A stretch of DNA of 64,000 nucleotides, taken from assembly GCA_947561715.1 (NCBI GenBank), contig OX387199.1, forward strand, positions 8,685,001 through 8,749,000. Reading direction: 5' to 3'. The stretch's first letter is position 1. Every line of letters starts with the position of its first letter. Positions 39,253 to 51,700 of the stretch are shown in pieces. Made by a program: the position numbers and the translations under genes. The notes under the pieces were generated by a model. It did not search any database. It was not told where the DNA came from and saw only the letters and a list, made by a program, of their open reading frames with translations. The DNA comes from Ascidia mentula (taxonomy: Eukaryota; Chordata; Ascidiacea; Phlebobranchia; Ascidiidae).

Positions 39253-42200
39253 ATGTCTGCCACATGCAAGGTTACCATTAAGGTAAGTGGAATATCGCTT
39301 GTAATGACAGTTGTGTCGTTTACTATGTCTTTTATGTAAACATCTATGTAGACACTTCAGTTGAGTTTCTTCATAAATTTTTTCGTATTGCATAATGCAA
39401 CATATACTTGTTAGAAATATCACTATCATCCGAAAGTGCTGTTTTCTAAAATGCAATTATTCAGACTTCTGACAAAACCAAGGATGCCGGCACCAACTCA
39501 TCAGTGCACCTTCAAATGGTTGGTGAGGATGGTAGTGAGACCAAATGGTTTAAATTAGACCATTTCTTTCGCAACGACTTCGAGGCAGGAAGGACCGACG
39601 TCTTCACTCTGAATTGTGGCAATGTTGGATTACCCGTCATGATACGCTTTAGTAAGTTTGAAGATGGACCTACTGCGCTGGGATATATATTTGCGATCTA
39701 ACCTTGGCCGCTATTTAACGCGAAACCGCCGAGTTCCTGTAGCTCAGTTGGTAGAGCGTTGGGCCTGGTCTACCAGGGTCTGGGGTTTAAACCTCACTGG
39801 GAGCTTTTTCAGGTCTCGAACCGACTTGGCTGACCAGGCCCAACGCTCTACCAACTGAGCAACAGAAACTCGGCGGTTTCACGGGTTAAATAGCGGCCAA
39901 GGTTAGATCGTAAAAATATATCCCAAAATATATCCCAATTGTTGGAAAAATGGCTGATCTAGCGATGCCAGTCAACCTATTTTACAATAACTTTTGTTTT
40001 TGATTTATTTAAATATTATTTATTTGTTAGAGCTCACCAACTGGTTTTCAACCGACGAATGGTTGTGCGATATGGTCACCATCGAGTGTAATGGTAAGAA
40101 GGCGGAATTCCCAATCTACGAGTGGATTTCGGACACAATTGATGTAGCTCGAGGGGACGGTAGGTGTCACATAGAAGTAATGCGTCTATTGAAGGGATTA
40201 CTTGAACAATGATGCTGCATCACGTTAAAATAACAAAAGTCATATTAAACTTGTTATAACACAGCCATGACAATTTGAAAACAAATGGTTATTTTGTTGA
40301 TTCAGCTCAACTACCACAAAACGTTTCCAGCGAAGTTGTTAAAACAATGCGCAGCGAAGAAGTCATGAAAAAGAAAAAAATGTATCCGTGGGTGTCGAAA
40401 GCAACTGGGCCGAACGACATCGGGTGGGGGCTTCCCCGTTACGTCAACGCAGCAACCACCAATGAGCTACCGAGAATTTTCAAACGTAGCGAAATACGAT
40501 CGCAAAACTTCATTACTATTGGACTGTCGGGAGCTCTGAACGGGATTCTTGGAATTGTGGAAAGTAAGGAACTTCAATGTCACCGTTTTTTGCAGACTTT
40601 TGTACTTTGACCAAATTGCGTTAATTTAAATTTCGAATAAAAAAATAAGAGATATTTTAGCAAGCAATCTTTTCTTATGTAGTATGTAAAAAATATGACT
40701 AGTTTTGTCAGTGGTCATCAGTGTGACCAATGTTTAACAAAGCCAAACTTGCTTTTAGGTTTGATTAAACCTATTACTCATCTAAATGATTTCCATCAAC
40801 TGTACCAACACGAAAAGCTGAAACGACAAGATCCAATGTACTTAGAAGAGTGAGTAAATTGCAATAAAATAATTTATTTATCGCAAAATAGCGTTTTAGC
40901 GAAATTTATGGTAACCTTTGGTATATCTTTTTTTGTGATTTACTGCTGCCGATTTGGGTTGTTTGTAACTAATTGTTATAACACTATATTATTTGCCCTA
41001 CATAGTGCACAAAAACAACCTAGTCCTATCGTTTTTTTTTGGAGCAATTGAGCCACTTTATTGATAAGGTTTTATTTGCAGCTGGTATTCTGACGAAAGC
41101 TTTGGAAGGCAGGTCATCAATGGCATCACTCAGCCTTGCTTCAAGAAGCTGGAGTTGAATGGTTTGCCAAAGGGTTGTGTTATAACTAGCAAAGATGTGG
41201 AACCAGTTCTCGGAAGCGGAAAAACTTTGGAAAGTGAAACAGAGGTGATGTTACAAATTGTTACAATGATCTATAGCTGTTCGCACACACCAAATACCCG
41301 CGTGTGTGGAAAAACGGGACGTGTAAGATTGTTTATTCAAGCCTCGATATTGTTGTCCTGCTGATAGCAAATTAATTAATTTTTAATTGCAAACAGACTC
41401 ACGTTTTTTTGTACTTTAGTAAGTAGAAGCAGTAGAGCAAATAATGACTAGCATGTTGCACACATTGCTTGGTTTGTCATCAGTTTGGTATTCGCCACGA
41501 AAACTACGAAACCACCATGAAGTTTATTGGTCCCAATGCACGCTTGTTTGCGGGCAAGTTTGCGAAGTCACCAGCAGCTGCACCAATGAGCTCAGACACC
41601 CCCCAACACTGTCTGCAGCTGAAAATTGGCTCTAAGACAATAGTTTATTTCGTTTCACTTTATATTCTAATACCGACGTTGTTGAGTAGGCGGGAAAAAT
41701 CTTTGTCGTTGATTACCTGAAATACTTTGACGGTGTGCCGAGAACAAAATTATACAACACGGAGAAGCCCCTACACTGCCCAGATTGCTTTGCGATGTTC
41801 TATGTTAACGACGAGGATCAATTTCTGCCTTTGGCCATTCAGTTGGTCCCAGACAGCGGCGACCACGTGTTCACTCCAGCCGACAGTCACGAAGATTGGC
41901 TTCTAGCGAAGATGTATTTCAAATGCGCGCAAAGCAATGTGCACGAAGTAAGTGGGGTTTGGAAAACAAATTAATCTTGTGAAATAGCTGATTAGCGCAA
42001 GCCTAATCAGCTCATTTTGTGACCTAAATTACCCTTTTTAGCTTTCCTACATACTAGCATATTTATCCCCCTTTCACAAAATTAGATAATATTTGTAACA
42101 CATTCAAATATTTGCAGTGGGCATCGTCAAAAACAATGCAACATTAAAGTTTCAAGGCTTTATAAATCAGGCTGTCATGATATACAACAGCTGTATATTT

Positions 42201-45169
42201 CTAAATACATGGCTTAAACTTGGATAGGGACAAACAACGAAGAGTTGGCAGATAACTAATTTAAAGTATAAAGTATTTTTTAGGCAGTGAGGTCAATTAG
42301 ACCGGACAAACTTTCAGCTTCAGGCATAATACTGGACTGAGCGCTAAAATACCGATCTTTTTGATGCGCAGTCATGCGCCTCGAACCAACTGCAGCCAAG
42401 TGAACTGCAACTGCTGCCAAAAGCACTGAACCATATATAAATCAAATCCTTCTCTCTTATAATTTTGCATAGTTTCTAATAATAATTACTTCTTTTTTGA
42501 AAGTTGAGCAACTATTAACACAGGACATATGCTAAATTGTTTGAATACTTACAATATAAATAACCTTGTGTCAAACACATTTATTGTTAAGAATACATTC
42601 GCTAAAAATAAGCATGTTCAGTTCTAAAATAAAACGGAAAACAAAATAAAATGCTGAAAAATGAATGCCAAAATCTGGCCGAACAAAAGGGCTACAGGTG
42701 GTAACCTTCAAGACACTCATGAGTAGTAGCAGTATTCTCAACAATAAACATTTAAATATGCAATAAATATGCGTTTGACACAAGGTTATTTATAAAGTAT
42801 TGCATGTCGTTTGAATACGTTGCATCATGTATCCAAGCACAGTATAAAATGTATTGGCACCAGTTTGTCTCGTAATTAATTGAGGAAGAAAACACCTACA
42901 AATGTTTTCAGTGGATTTCCCACTTCCTGTTGACACACGGGGCCATGGAACCATTTGGAGTCGCTCTGTTTCGATGCCTACCGCGCGCTCATCCAGTCTA
43001 CAAGCTTCTGTTCCCACATCTCCGAACGGTGATGGTGATCAACACTGACGCAAGATCAAGTCTTATTCCGAAAACTGCTGTTCCGGCAAAAGGAATTTCA
43101 ACCGGTAAATATGTTATTTTAATGCATATTTTTTCTAAGCATAACTTTCTCATGAATAAATATACATGATGTTTTGTGAAGCTTTCTTGTTACGACTTTG
43201 TGTTGTTAGGTTTGATATATTACCCTTTCTACTACCATTAAAAAAAAAAAATTCCCATTCAAAATCAGGCGTCCCAATTCGCGATAAATCTAATAATTCA
43301 CCTGAACTCGTTCACCGTAAACCCATAATTACTCTGAGGTTTTGCGACTTATCTTGCTGAGCTTGTAGTATAAGCAACGTGGTAGTTGGTACTAAAATAT
43401 ATTTACTGGTTTTAGAGGCTCTAGGACTGACCAGAACGATCTACAAGACATTCAACATCGGCGATCTTTGCTTGCCAAAGCAACTTGAACGTCTTGGTGA
43501 GAAAAGGAAAATATACCTAAACAATCATGTTTCAAATCGCAAAAATATTTTAAAAAACGCCTAAATGTTGAAAATGGTGTTTCCGTAAATTTTTCTATTT
43601 TTGCGTTGAGACAACAACTTGGTTATTTAGGATTACAAGATACTAGTTGTCCCCCAAATTACTATTACCGCGACGACGCTCTGAAACTGTGGAACGCAAT
43701 TGAGAATTACGTCGCCAGCGTTGTACGTCATTACTACAAGTGCGACTCGGTGAGAAATGCTGTATAACAATACTAATTAGACAATTGGCTGACAGTATAC
43801 TTACCTGTTAGAAAATACTTGAATATCTGCTCACACACGCAATTATATGGGTGTTTGCATCTGTTGTTCTTCACAAAAAGCAGTATTTTTGTTTCGTGCA
43901 TACAGGATGTGGTCAACGATTTCGAGCTGCAAGGTTGGGCTGAAGATGTCGCCAAAGAGGGTCTTGGTTGGCAGGATGGGAACACCCATGGAATGCAAGA
44001 AAAAATACCAAGTGTTGAACAACTGGTAATATCCAATTGTCGCAAGCTCACGCAACTTTAATCTATAACCTATAGAGTAAATAACGTTGAGTGAGCTGCA
44101 GGAAGTTTTAATGTTTCGTCCTCGTCTTGTGCCTGGCCATGTTATTCAATGTAGCTTACCACTGTGATAAAAATATTCCCTTGTCTAGTTGACATGCAAT
44201 AAGACTGTCAGCATTGCGTTAATGAGGCCTGAAATGTTGTTTTCATTGCAATGATTCTCTTCACAGATTGCGGTGTGCGTTGCGTTGATATTCACAAGCT
44301 CTGTACAACATGCAGCTGTGAATTTTGGTCAGTTTGAAAACTACAAATACATACCCAACTCACCATTGGCCATGCGACTGCCACCCCACAAGAAGGAGGA
44401 GGTTACAGAATTTTTTTTACTATTTGCTCCATTGTCACATTATTTTTTTCAATTTGAGCACATCGATTTTTTTTCGTAGCTAATTCTGGCATGTTGGCCC
44501 AAGTGGATATGATTTTGTTGGCTACTATGTTATATTATGGCGTAGTGATATAGGCTATGAGCGTATGGAGGTGATCGTTTTTTTACTTGCATTCGTATGT
44601 AAAAATAATTTCAACAATAAATTTTAAAAAATTATACAGGGGACTAAGGAGAGAATCTTGGACAGTCTTCCCGATGCAGTGATGGCCTCAGCGGTTATTA
44701 CTATTGTTTTCGCACTCTCCGATTATTCTCCGAATGAGGTAAGTGAAATAAAAATTCGGTTTTACACTGTGGGTCGTATAGTTATGAGATTCAAAAGCAA
44801 TTGTTTTCAAATTAAATTTCCAGAAATTGTTGCTTAATATAAATTAAATATACCCAAAATCAAATTTGCCTGTCTTCTAGTCGCAGTGGGACTAAAACTC
44901 CTTAAACAACAATTGGCAATTGTTTCTCACATTGCATATTATATTTTCAAACATTCTTTGCAAATTTTATATACCTTGCGTTTGAATAGATTTACCTGGG
45001 AAACTTTCCAAAAAACCTGTTTACTGAAGAGAAGGTCGTCTGCATTCAGGAAGCTTTCAGGCAAGATCTTAAAAAGATCGAAGAGGAAATCAAGCAGCGG
45101 AATTCAACCCTGAAGCATCCTTACACTTACCTTAAGCCTTCCCGTGTTCCAAACAGCATTGCCATTTAG
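39253..45169 (+). CDS. LOX C: PLAT-domain animal lipoxygenase, 680 aa
   Basis: Near-identical sister of LOX A. Exons: 39253-39282, 39465-39651, 40031-40159, 40306-40563, 40759-40849, 41082-41244, 41690-41947, 42912-43104, 43416-43496, 43631-43749, 43906-44025, 44267-44401, 44640-44738, 44990-45169; total 2,043 nt and fully open. N-terminal PLAT domain (residues 1 to about 115), then the catalytic domain. Iron ligands His376, His381, His558, Asn562 and Ile680; Coffa-position Gly433. Start [10 protein letters not shown] as in LOX A. Introns also align with LOX A: intron 2 has the fold-back element in both, and intron 6 the same unidentified segment. Intron 7 is longer here, with a local insertion near 42,560-42,790. 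No signal peptide. Z3 follows on the same strand 3.6 kb downstream. Confidence 0.92.
39680..39924. repeat. Palindromic tRNA-like fold-back element in LOX C intron 2
   Basis: A 245-bp near-perfect palindrome: the left arm GGGATATATATTTGCGATCT through CCTTGGCCGCTATTTAACG, AAACCGCCGAGTTCCTGTAG and a tRNA-like arm is mirrored by TAGATCGTAAAAATATATCCC at the right. The unpaired centre is the tRNA 3' half (GGTTTAAACCTCACTGGGAG). It is more complete than the LOX A copy at 13,249-13,465. Confidence 0.75.
41444..41720. other. Unidentified segment in LOX C intron 6
   Basis: Counterpart of the LOX A segment at 14,940-15,150, nearly identical, including the frame with [19 protein letters not shown]. Conservation is no higher than in the surrounding intron, so it gives no sign of selection. 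Confidence 0.3.
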
Positions 45170-48100
45170 AATAAAATTGGCTATGTTACTAAAATTTTGC
45201 ACTCATAATGCACGTAGCATTTAATTTGTTGTATTTCGGTTGTGGTTGATTTGAAGCTTACTAACACCGCGTGACAATAGTATATAAGCATTGACAATAT
45301 AGTTGGTCATAAAGTGCTGCGTCTCTGTATTATTTGTACACGCTCTATAAAGGTATTGTGACAGTACAACATGTAGCGCTTCATTTGTGCTTGATGTTGC
45401 AGTCTCGCTTAGCGATTAGTCGGTCCTCGTTTAAGGCTGATTCCCACTGGCTAACGATGCGACAACGAAATACCTGCGCCTCGCCCGATTTCGCAAACCG
45501 TCTCCGATACGACGCTGCGACAGCCCATGCTCACTGGTACAATCGTAAGCTACGCAGGTGCTTCGGTGTGTTTATATATAGTTCCAGTAACGTTAAAAGT
45601 TTGCGTGCAAACCTACTTCAAAGCATCTTCAAAGCATCATTAATTCACCTTTTTAAAACACATGATCAACAACATGAAATAATTGTAAATAGTTTGCTGA
45701 TATTTTTCACAAAAATAAATTTGTTGGTTTTCGAATGTGGGTCCTTATAAAATTAGGAGATATGGAATAACTTCTCTCACACAGAACATACTGTATGTGA
45801 AAAACAACCCAATTTCCAGAATATTAAGTGAGTCATTTCATTGCCACTTGAAAATATAATCTTTTGCTTTTTCCCTAAGCAATAAACATGTCAATTTGAT
45901 ATGGAACTAAAGATGTTATCAGCAATACGTATAAATATCCGATAATATAAGTGCTTAAGTATCAAGTACAATTTAAATTATGGGTACAGTGCAAGCAATC
46001 ACTGTGCCATAAGATGATTCATTTTCTTGAAGTGACAGTGTTTAATTATTACTGTGTAACATTCATCACGGAAATCAGTGCTTGTATTGCGTGCAGCTTT
46101 GCGCATGTAATGAATAATCCCATAATGTGACCCAAATGATTTAGCCATCAAATGTTCTCGAATAAAGTGATTCATTCAATATCCTGTTTTCCACATAAAA
46201 TGTTCTCCTATGCTTATGTCACATCACACCTATATGTTCTTATATTATATTACTTCAAGCGCCTCATGATATCACGTGACTTTGGTGACCAATCACCGCT
46301 TAGAATGAAGAGCTCTTTGAAAGCCCAATGTGTACCTGAAAAGATTATTATATTATATTCTATTCGCTTGGATTCCATCAACATCCTTTTAAAGAGTTGT
46401 AATGTAGCTTTTTAATGAAGCCGATGACAGTTTTCAATACAATCGATATCCAAAGAATTATCCAAGGTCTGATTACTTTGCAAGACGAGATAGGAAAAAT
46501 CATTACATCTCAAGAGATTCATCACGCGCTAGCGTCATTGAGACACTGTTAAATATCTCTGAGACACTTAGAGTTATTTACAACAGACAAACCACAGCTC
46601 TTTGGCAAACCACAAAAGTTGCTGAAACTACAATGTTAAACTTTATGTAACTTTAGCATAATTATACTCACATTCTGTGTCAAAAATTCAATTACAGGTA
46701 TATGCAATTGATGCACATTCAAATTCCTGGTCCTAGTAATAGTAAATGACTGCAACAAAAGCACTTGTTGATAAAGTACTGCTGCTACATGCTAACATCT
46801 TGTACATATTCACTCTTGCATATATTCACTCCTAAAATTGCATATATTTGTAAGCTGTTACTATTGTTATAATGATAGTTGTTTTAATATAACAGATGTT
46901 CACTAATCACACATGAATCATTACAAATTTGCTGTAAATATCATAAAAAATGAGGAATAAATTTTTTTATATAAGTTTAAATCATTATTCACCAGCAGTG
47001 AGCATTAAAACAATCCTAAAACACTTGTGAAGAGCACAGCGAATCATATTTTCAATTCTTCAACAAGCCATTTCGCTACGATGTTCTTTCGACGGAGTAG
47101 AACTCAATTCTACTCTACCGTAGCGTCGTTAGATCGACTTCTTTCGGCGTAAGCGGCGCCGCCGAATGCTTCTCCGAAGGCGCTTTTAAGCAGTGGGCCT
47201 ATAACTGCTCCGACGGTCGTATCGTAGGGCTGTACGACGGCAGTGGGCATCAGCTTTTAGCGATTTAAGTCGTAACCTTGAAAAAACGTAGTGGAATGAA
47301 GAAAAGGTGGATTGGTCATATTTGTATTAGTTGTATTAGCATATAACTTTGCATGGTGTCACCATACTTTCTCACAAAGCAATAAAATAGAGATTGATCT
47401 TTACGGGTAGCTGTGAACCATTTAAGTCATACTTTCACAGTTTGTCATGCTATACACCTGATGATTTATACATATTTACTTATCCTGTCGCATTACTTTG
47501 AACTTGCCCAAGGTTTAGTGCCGTTTTATTACCAAGGAGTGCTTCCCTCTGCCATCCAATTGCACAACTACTTTCTGTTATGAATGGTTCATGTCCGGAA
47601 AGTAATGAAACATATTCCCGCAAGTACGGAATGGTACATAAACCGCCATGAATTGTCAACCGTATGCATACAACATAATGAGCAGATAAATAATGGCGGT
47701 AACCTGATCCGGACATACCCCAACCACACAAACCAACGTGCGTCATTTTAAAACAAGATACAATAAATTGTAACTGTGCATTGACGACTCTTTGTATTTG
47801 ATTGTGTGCTGCGCCATTACCCTAATAAAGAATATTTGAATAATAAGCTTTTACTTTGGCAGGAAGAAAATATTTTCTAAAATACAATATGCCTGGCAGC
47901 AACAGCAGTATAATAATTGTGCATACTATATTGCATGCAAGCCATGTTTATTTCATGTATTTAAAGGTAGAGTTGGAGTCTATGATTGCAAACTACATGC
48001 ACTAAAATTCATCTGTTCCTGGAAGGCCTAAGCACTTGCGCGGCAATGAATCAAATCATCTGGACCGCATCAGTTTTTGAAAACGCAATGTGGGTAAAAA

Positions 48101-48771
48101 GGCATAAATTGCGTGTTAGGGAAACTGTCAACTTTTCAAGGACCCACATCCGACGCTGCTGTAAAATCCAATGACGCAGTAAGCATTACTAAGAAATCTG
48201 AAAATTTACGACAAGCATTTACTTTCACCTAGTAACTTTGTGTCAAGTACATGCCCTTGTCAACATTGTACAGGGTATAAAAAAGCTGGTTTGATTGTGA
48301 CATTGTGCGTTCGTAATAAAGGTGGCGATACTTGTGAGACGCATTATCGAGAAACTACGACTCATGAGTAGTATTTCAGGAGTTTTCTTAAAGCAGCAAG
48401 TTTTCTTGAATAAGTTAAGAGTTTCCTTTAATATATTTTATTTTATATGAAAATGGTGCAGAATTTTGTCATTTTGTCAGTTGTATTACAATCTTGGGTA
48501 CTTTTTGCTATAGTTGGTTAACCTGGGGTAGCATGGTAATAAGAGGTTCCTCGTTCGTTAAACTACCGAAAACTGATCTAAGCGAGGCGTTTACGAGCGA
48601 GAAATTCGGCATAACGAATTAGGGTATGCCAAGTAAATCTCGTTCGGACAGCATCTTGTTTTATAGCATTAGTTATACCTTGTGCAAAAAAAATATTTAT
48701 TAGAGTTTATAGCAGATGTGATTAAACAACTGTAGTTTAAATTTTGTGAAGAAATCACAAGAAACACGAAA
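45170..48771. other. LOX C 3' flank and Z3 5' flank
   Basis: AATAAA occurs just after the LOX C stop. The sequence to about 47,217 matches the LOX A 3' flank, including the GC-rich repeat, which here continues to about 47,262 (GGCAGTGGGCATCAGC). From there to the Z3 start the sequence is unique except for the shared block at 47,480-47,750. No gene is supported. Confidence 0.5.
47480..47750. repeat. Diverged copy of the block near Z1 and Z2
   Basis: Similar to 6,541-6,830 and 22,776-23,060 (shared ATATTCCC.CAAG..CGGAATGGTA and ACCTGATCCGGACAT.CC). It lies about 1.0 kb before the Z3 start codon, in the opposite orientation relative to the Z gene. Confidence 0.4.
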
Positions 48772-51700
48772 ATGAATCGAGTCTATTTCTTTACTCTGAT
48801 ACTTGCGGTTGTGGTTGGTCAAATCAAATCGAGTCACATGATGGGTGGAATTGCAACATGGCGAATTCATCGAGATTATGGAAATGGAAAAGCAATGGTA
48901 AACACTTCTTTTTCTTCCTGAATCAAATATTGGAAATTGTTCAAATTCTTTAGGTTATAATATCAAAGTACTCAATCATTATCGACCCTACCTTTACTGG
49001 TGAAGTAATATAGGTAAAATTTCTGAAAAGTGTCGCGGCATACTGGTCAAGCATAGTGGTAGACTCTCCTACAACTTTTCACCAGAGTTTTCGGCATTAA
49101 TTGTTTTGGTTTGGGGTCAAGAGTAGTATGTTACTTAAACTATTTGTGCAACTTACATGTTTATTTGTTTCAGGTTAAGTCCACGCTGCGGTACACAACA
49201 AAAACATCTGGATGTCCGTATACAACTTATATTCCGTATTTGGATCACACACTCCCTGATGCTACAGACCTTGAGCCCAACTATTTGTACTATTCTCGTT
49301 GTGGCGATGAATGTCCAGAAGAAGAATGGACAACTGCACAACTTGTTCAATATGTTCTTCAAGATACAACCGATGCCGGCTTTATGAGGTTTGAAGTTTT
49401 TTCTTTCTATTTCCGAGTTTGCGTCTCCGATCATCAAATAAATCTTCCGTAACAGTGTCACGAGCACTGCGTGGATTTCATACTTATCAGGCTTCAATTT
49501 TGGGTCCATCTACAGTATGCCTTATTTTGCTGATCTACGAGTGAATGAAATCGGAATTATCAACTCAGCCCCAGTTGCAATAGTTCAACCTATTGTCAAG
49601 TAAGTTCATTTTGACGCAAACACTATATTGCTGTTCGAAAAGCGCTTACTGTGTTTGCAGCATTATCCTGATCAAGGATAAATTTCAAAACTGTTTATAT
49701 CATGCATGACTAGCATTTCTGAAAAAGAACATTTTTTGATAAAGGTTTATGTGTGGTTGCGCCTCTACGATCTCGATACCAGTCATGGATGAAGACGGAG
49801 ATTCGGTAACTTGTCGTTTTGCCCAGGATCAGTTGGAGGGAGGGGCGATCATCAACATGAACTATCCTCATCTTACTCTACTTGGTGTCAGTAGTGGTTA
49901 TAAGATATTAATACTTATATGGGTAGAAAAAGCTTGTGTAACGGAATTGAATGACAATTAATGTTTGATAGTCACAGAACGACTGTCGTTTGCAATATGC
50001 TGGCACAGCTATACAGGGGTTGTATCCCGTCGCTTTGATCATAGAAGATCATCCAATAACCGACTTGTCATCCGTTAAAAGCTACAGTTCACTACAGTTT
50101 CTAGTAAATGGTATGTTCTTTTAAAAAAAGTTAAATTTAAATATAGGTGTGGGCGATTCTTAATTCAAATCAAAATTACTGTCATTTTTTTAGTTTCTCT
50201 TGCACCATCGTCTGGTTGGTCTTGTAGCGACAGACCGGAATTTGTCAATCCAACACCAGTGAACAACCAGAAAACTTCCGTTTCCGTCGGTCAAACCCTT
50301 ACACTTATCCTGCAGGCAAAACCGGCTGGAAATAAAGAAAGGTTGGACAGTACTTATATACGATATTATGGCCCTCTAACGTCTTTGATATATCACAGTA
50401 TCACTCACTTCGGATTGATCGCACCGAATAACGTCAGTCGCAGTAACATAACTCTTGTTAACGGCATCAATGAATATGCAACCACTCTGACATGGATTCC
50501 GACCATTCTCGACACTGGCCCAAACTACTTTTGCTTTGAGGCTAGAGAAAGCACAGGGTTGGTATAAATATTTCTCTTTAATCTTAGCATGTAATTAATG
50601 GCTAAGCTGGGAGTATTGCAGAAAAATTTAAAGTACCATGTTCCTTAAAACCCAATATAGTTCTTGTAACTAAGAATAAGTTTCCTTTTTCCCTTAAAGA
50701 AAGCAAAATATTACATTTTACGACATTCTTCTTTTATGCTATATACACTTATGAGGCATAATGTAAATTCCCCCTAAGCGAGCTCCAAAAAACTTTTACT
50801 GCGTTTTTTACATGGGATGCTTGAACATGAACCACTCTGCAAAATCAAATAGTTCGCGTATCATGTGTAGCGTCATTAAAAATATTAATTGATCGTTATT
50901 AAAAAATAATTTATTTCTTTTTTAGACTTGTAACCGAGCAAAGGTGCATCACAGTAACAGTGGGAGGTAAGCAAGACAAACACAATGTTCAATTTATACT
51001 TGATTATTAACCTACAATTGAACAGAATCAAATCCATGCCAAATTGAAAATGGTGGGTGCAGTGACACATGCGTGCAAACTGTGGGAGGATATCACTGTG
51101 AATGCGACCACATTTGTTGGGAATTGTTGGAAGATCAACGTCAATGCGTTCGTGAGTATGAGTTGTTCATCACAAATCTCAAATCTTCTGTTATTTGCCA
51201 ACGTTTTGCCGTTATGCTTACCAAATACTGTTTTCTTATTTTTGTTTCTTAAGTTATTAATTACATTATATCCAAAAATTGAAATATTTTAGTATACTGT
51301 GAAGTATTCAACCTTTCACTCGTTTTTTATTCAGCTAAAATGTGGCGAAGTTGCACCAAAGACAAAATGATGATCACAGTGGAGGAATGCGCAGTTGATG
51401 GAAAAATTGGTATCGGAGATTTTGATCCCGACAACATGAACCTCATCGCTGCGGAATGCAAGAATAAAGGCAACAACACTCACCATCATTTTGATTTTGG
51501 TGTACAAGATTGTGGGACGCAACGCATAGTAAGAAATTGTTTACTTAATCTTTTTTTGTCAATCCAAACGCACTTTTAAGCTTTTGCAAATAAATATATT
51601 ATCTTGCATATAGAAAAGTTTTTGATAATTTATGTAAAATAATCATCTCAATGGAATTCCTTTATTAGTACACGAAACACCTGCTAGGTAACATAGTTAT

